DNA of 20,352 bases from Leptolyngbya sp. SIO4C5 (GTDB lineage: Bacteria > Cyanobacteriota > Cyanobacteriia > Phormidesmidales > Phormidesmidaceae): positions 1 through 20,352 of the forward strand of contig JAAHIC010000014.1 of NCBI GenBank assembly GCA_010671965.1, in the 5' to 3' direction. The notes beneath the pieces are model-generated. The model worked only from the letters and a program-made list of their open reading frames with translations. It made no database searches and was not told where the DNA came from. Positions 20,260 to 20,352 of this stretch are shown here, one piece after another. The stretch's first letter is position 1; every line of letters starts with the position of its first letter. The position numbers were made by a program, and so were the translations under genes.

Positions 20260-20352
20260 CCCGCCTGACGAGGCTAGCTAGCCACTAGCCGAAATCCCGA
20301 CTAACCGGGATAGCGGGAGGCTTCCAAACCCAACCGCAGCGATCGAGCTGAC
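20226..20352. repeat. Terminal direct repeat, copy 2 (circularity overlap)
   Basis: Exact second copy of bases 1-127. See that entry; one copy should be removed when the circle is closed. Confidence 0.95.

Overview
The window is a circular DNA read slightly past its own start: bases 1-127 recur exactly as bases 20226-20352, so the molecule is 20,225 bp. The palindrome GCGATCGC (HIP1) occurs in nearly every gene, which points to a cyanobacterial host. The gene set is that of a small tailed-phage-like element (prophage, phage-plasmid or capsid-forming satellite). No ribosomal RNA, tRNA or CRISPR array was seen.

Layout. (1) Bases 35-355 are non-coding and rich in inverted repeats. They lead into a 491-aa recombinase of the IS110/DEDD type (356-1831, +), the only integrase-like gene present. 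(2) A long minus-strand late block (13106 down to 1812) has the classic order: membrane/coiled-coil protein, small terminase, HNH nuclease, large terminase, small unknown, PD-(D/E)XK nuclease, SWIM-motif protein, two paralogous adaptor-like proteins, portal (DUF4055 type), scaffold, P22-like coat, HU, Rho-N-like protein, tail-collar protein and a possible fibre-assembly partner. Neighbours are mostly coupled by overlapping stop/start codons. A near-identical leader repeat precedes both the large terminase and the tail-collar gene. (3) Bases 13107-14587 (1.5 kb) lie upstream of the late block, appear largely non-coding, and hold repeats, a strong plus-strand terminator and a purine tract. (4) A divergent control region (15032-15258) has two promoters sharing one operator-like sequence. 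It drives a SLOG-like protein leftward and a coupled plus-strand cluster rightward (GIY-YIG-like, Cys-rich, SAP-domain and several unknown small proteins). (5) A minus cluster (18944-17621) has a second HNH nuclease and a 39-aa membrane protein. (6) A plus cluster (19186-20259) includes a secreted protein and runs across the circle's join toward the recombinase leader.

How it may work. The element can build and fill a capsid (terminase, portal, scaffold, coat). I see no tail tube, tape measure, sheath, lysis enzyme, replication protein or tyrosine/serine integrase. The main hypothesis is a capsid-forming mobile element that integrates by an IS110-type recombinase, possibly guided by a structured RNA from the region just upstream of that gene. 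The recombinase assignment is strong. The RNA guide and the satellite lifestyle are inference.
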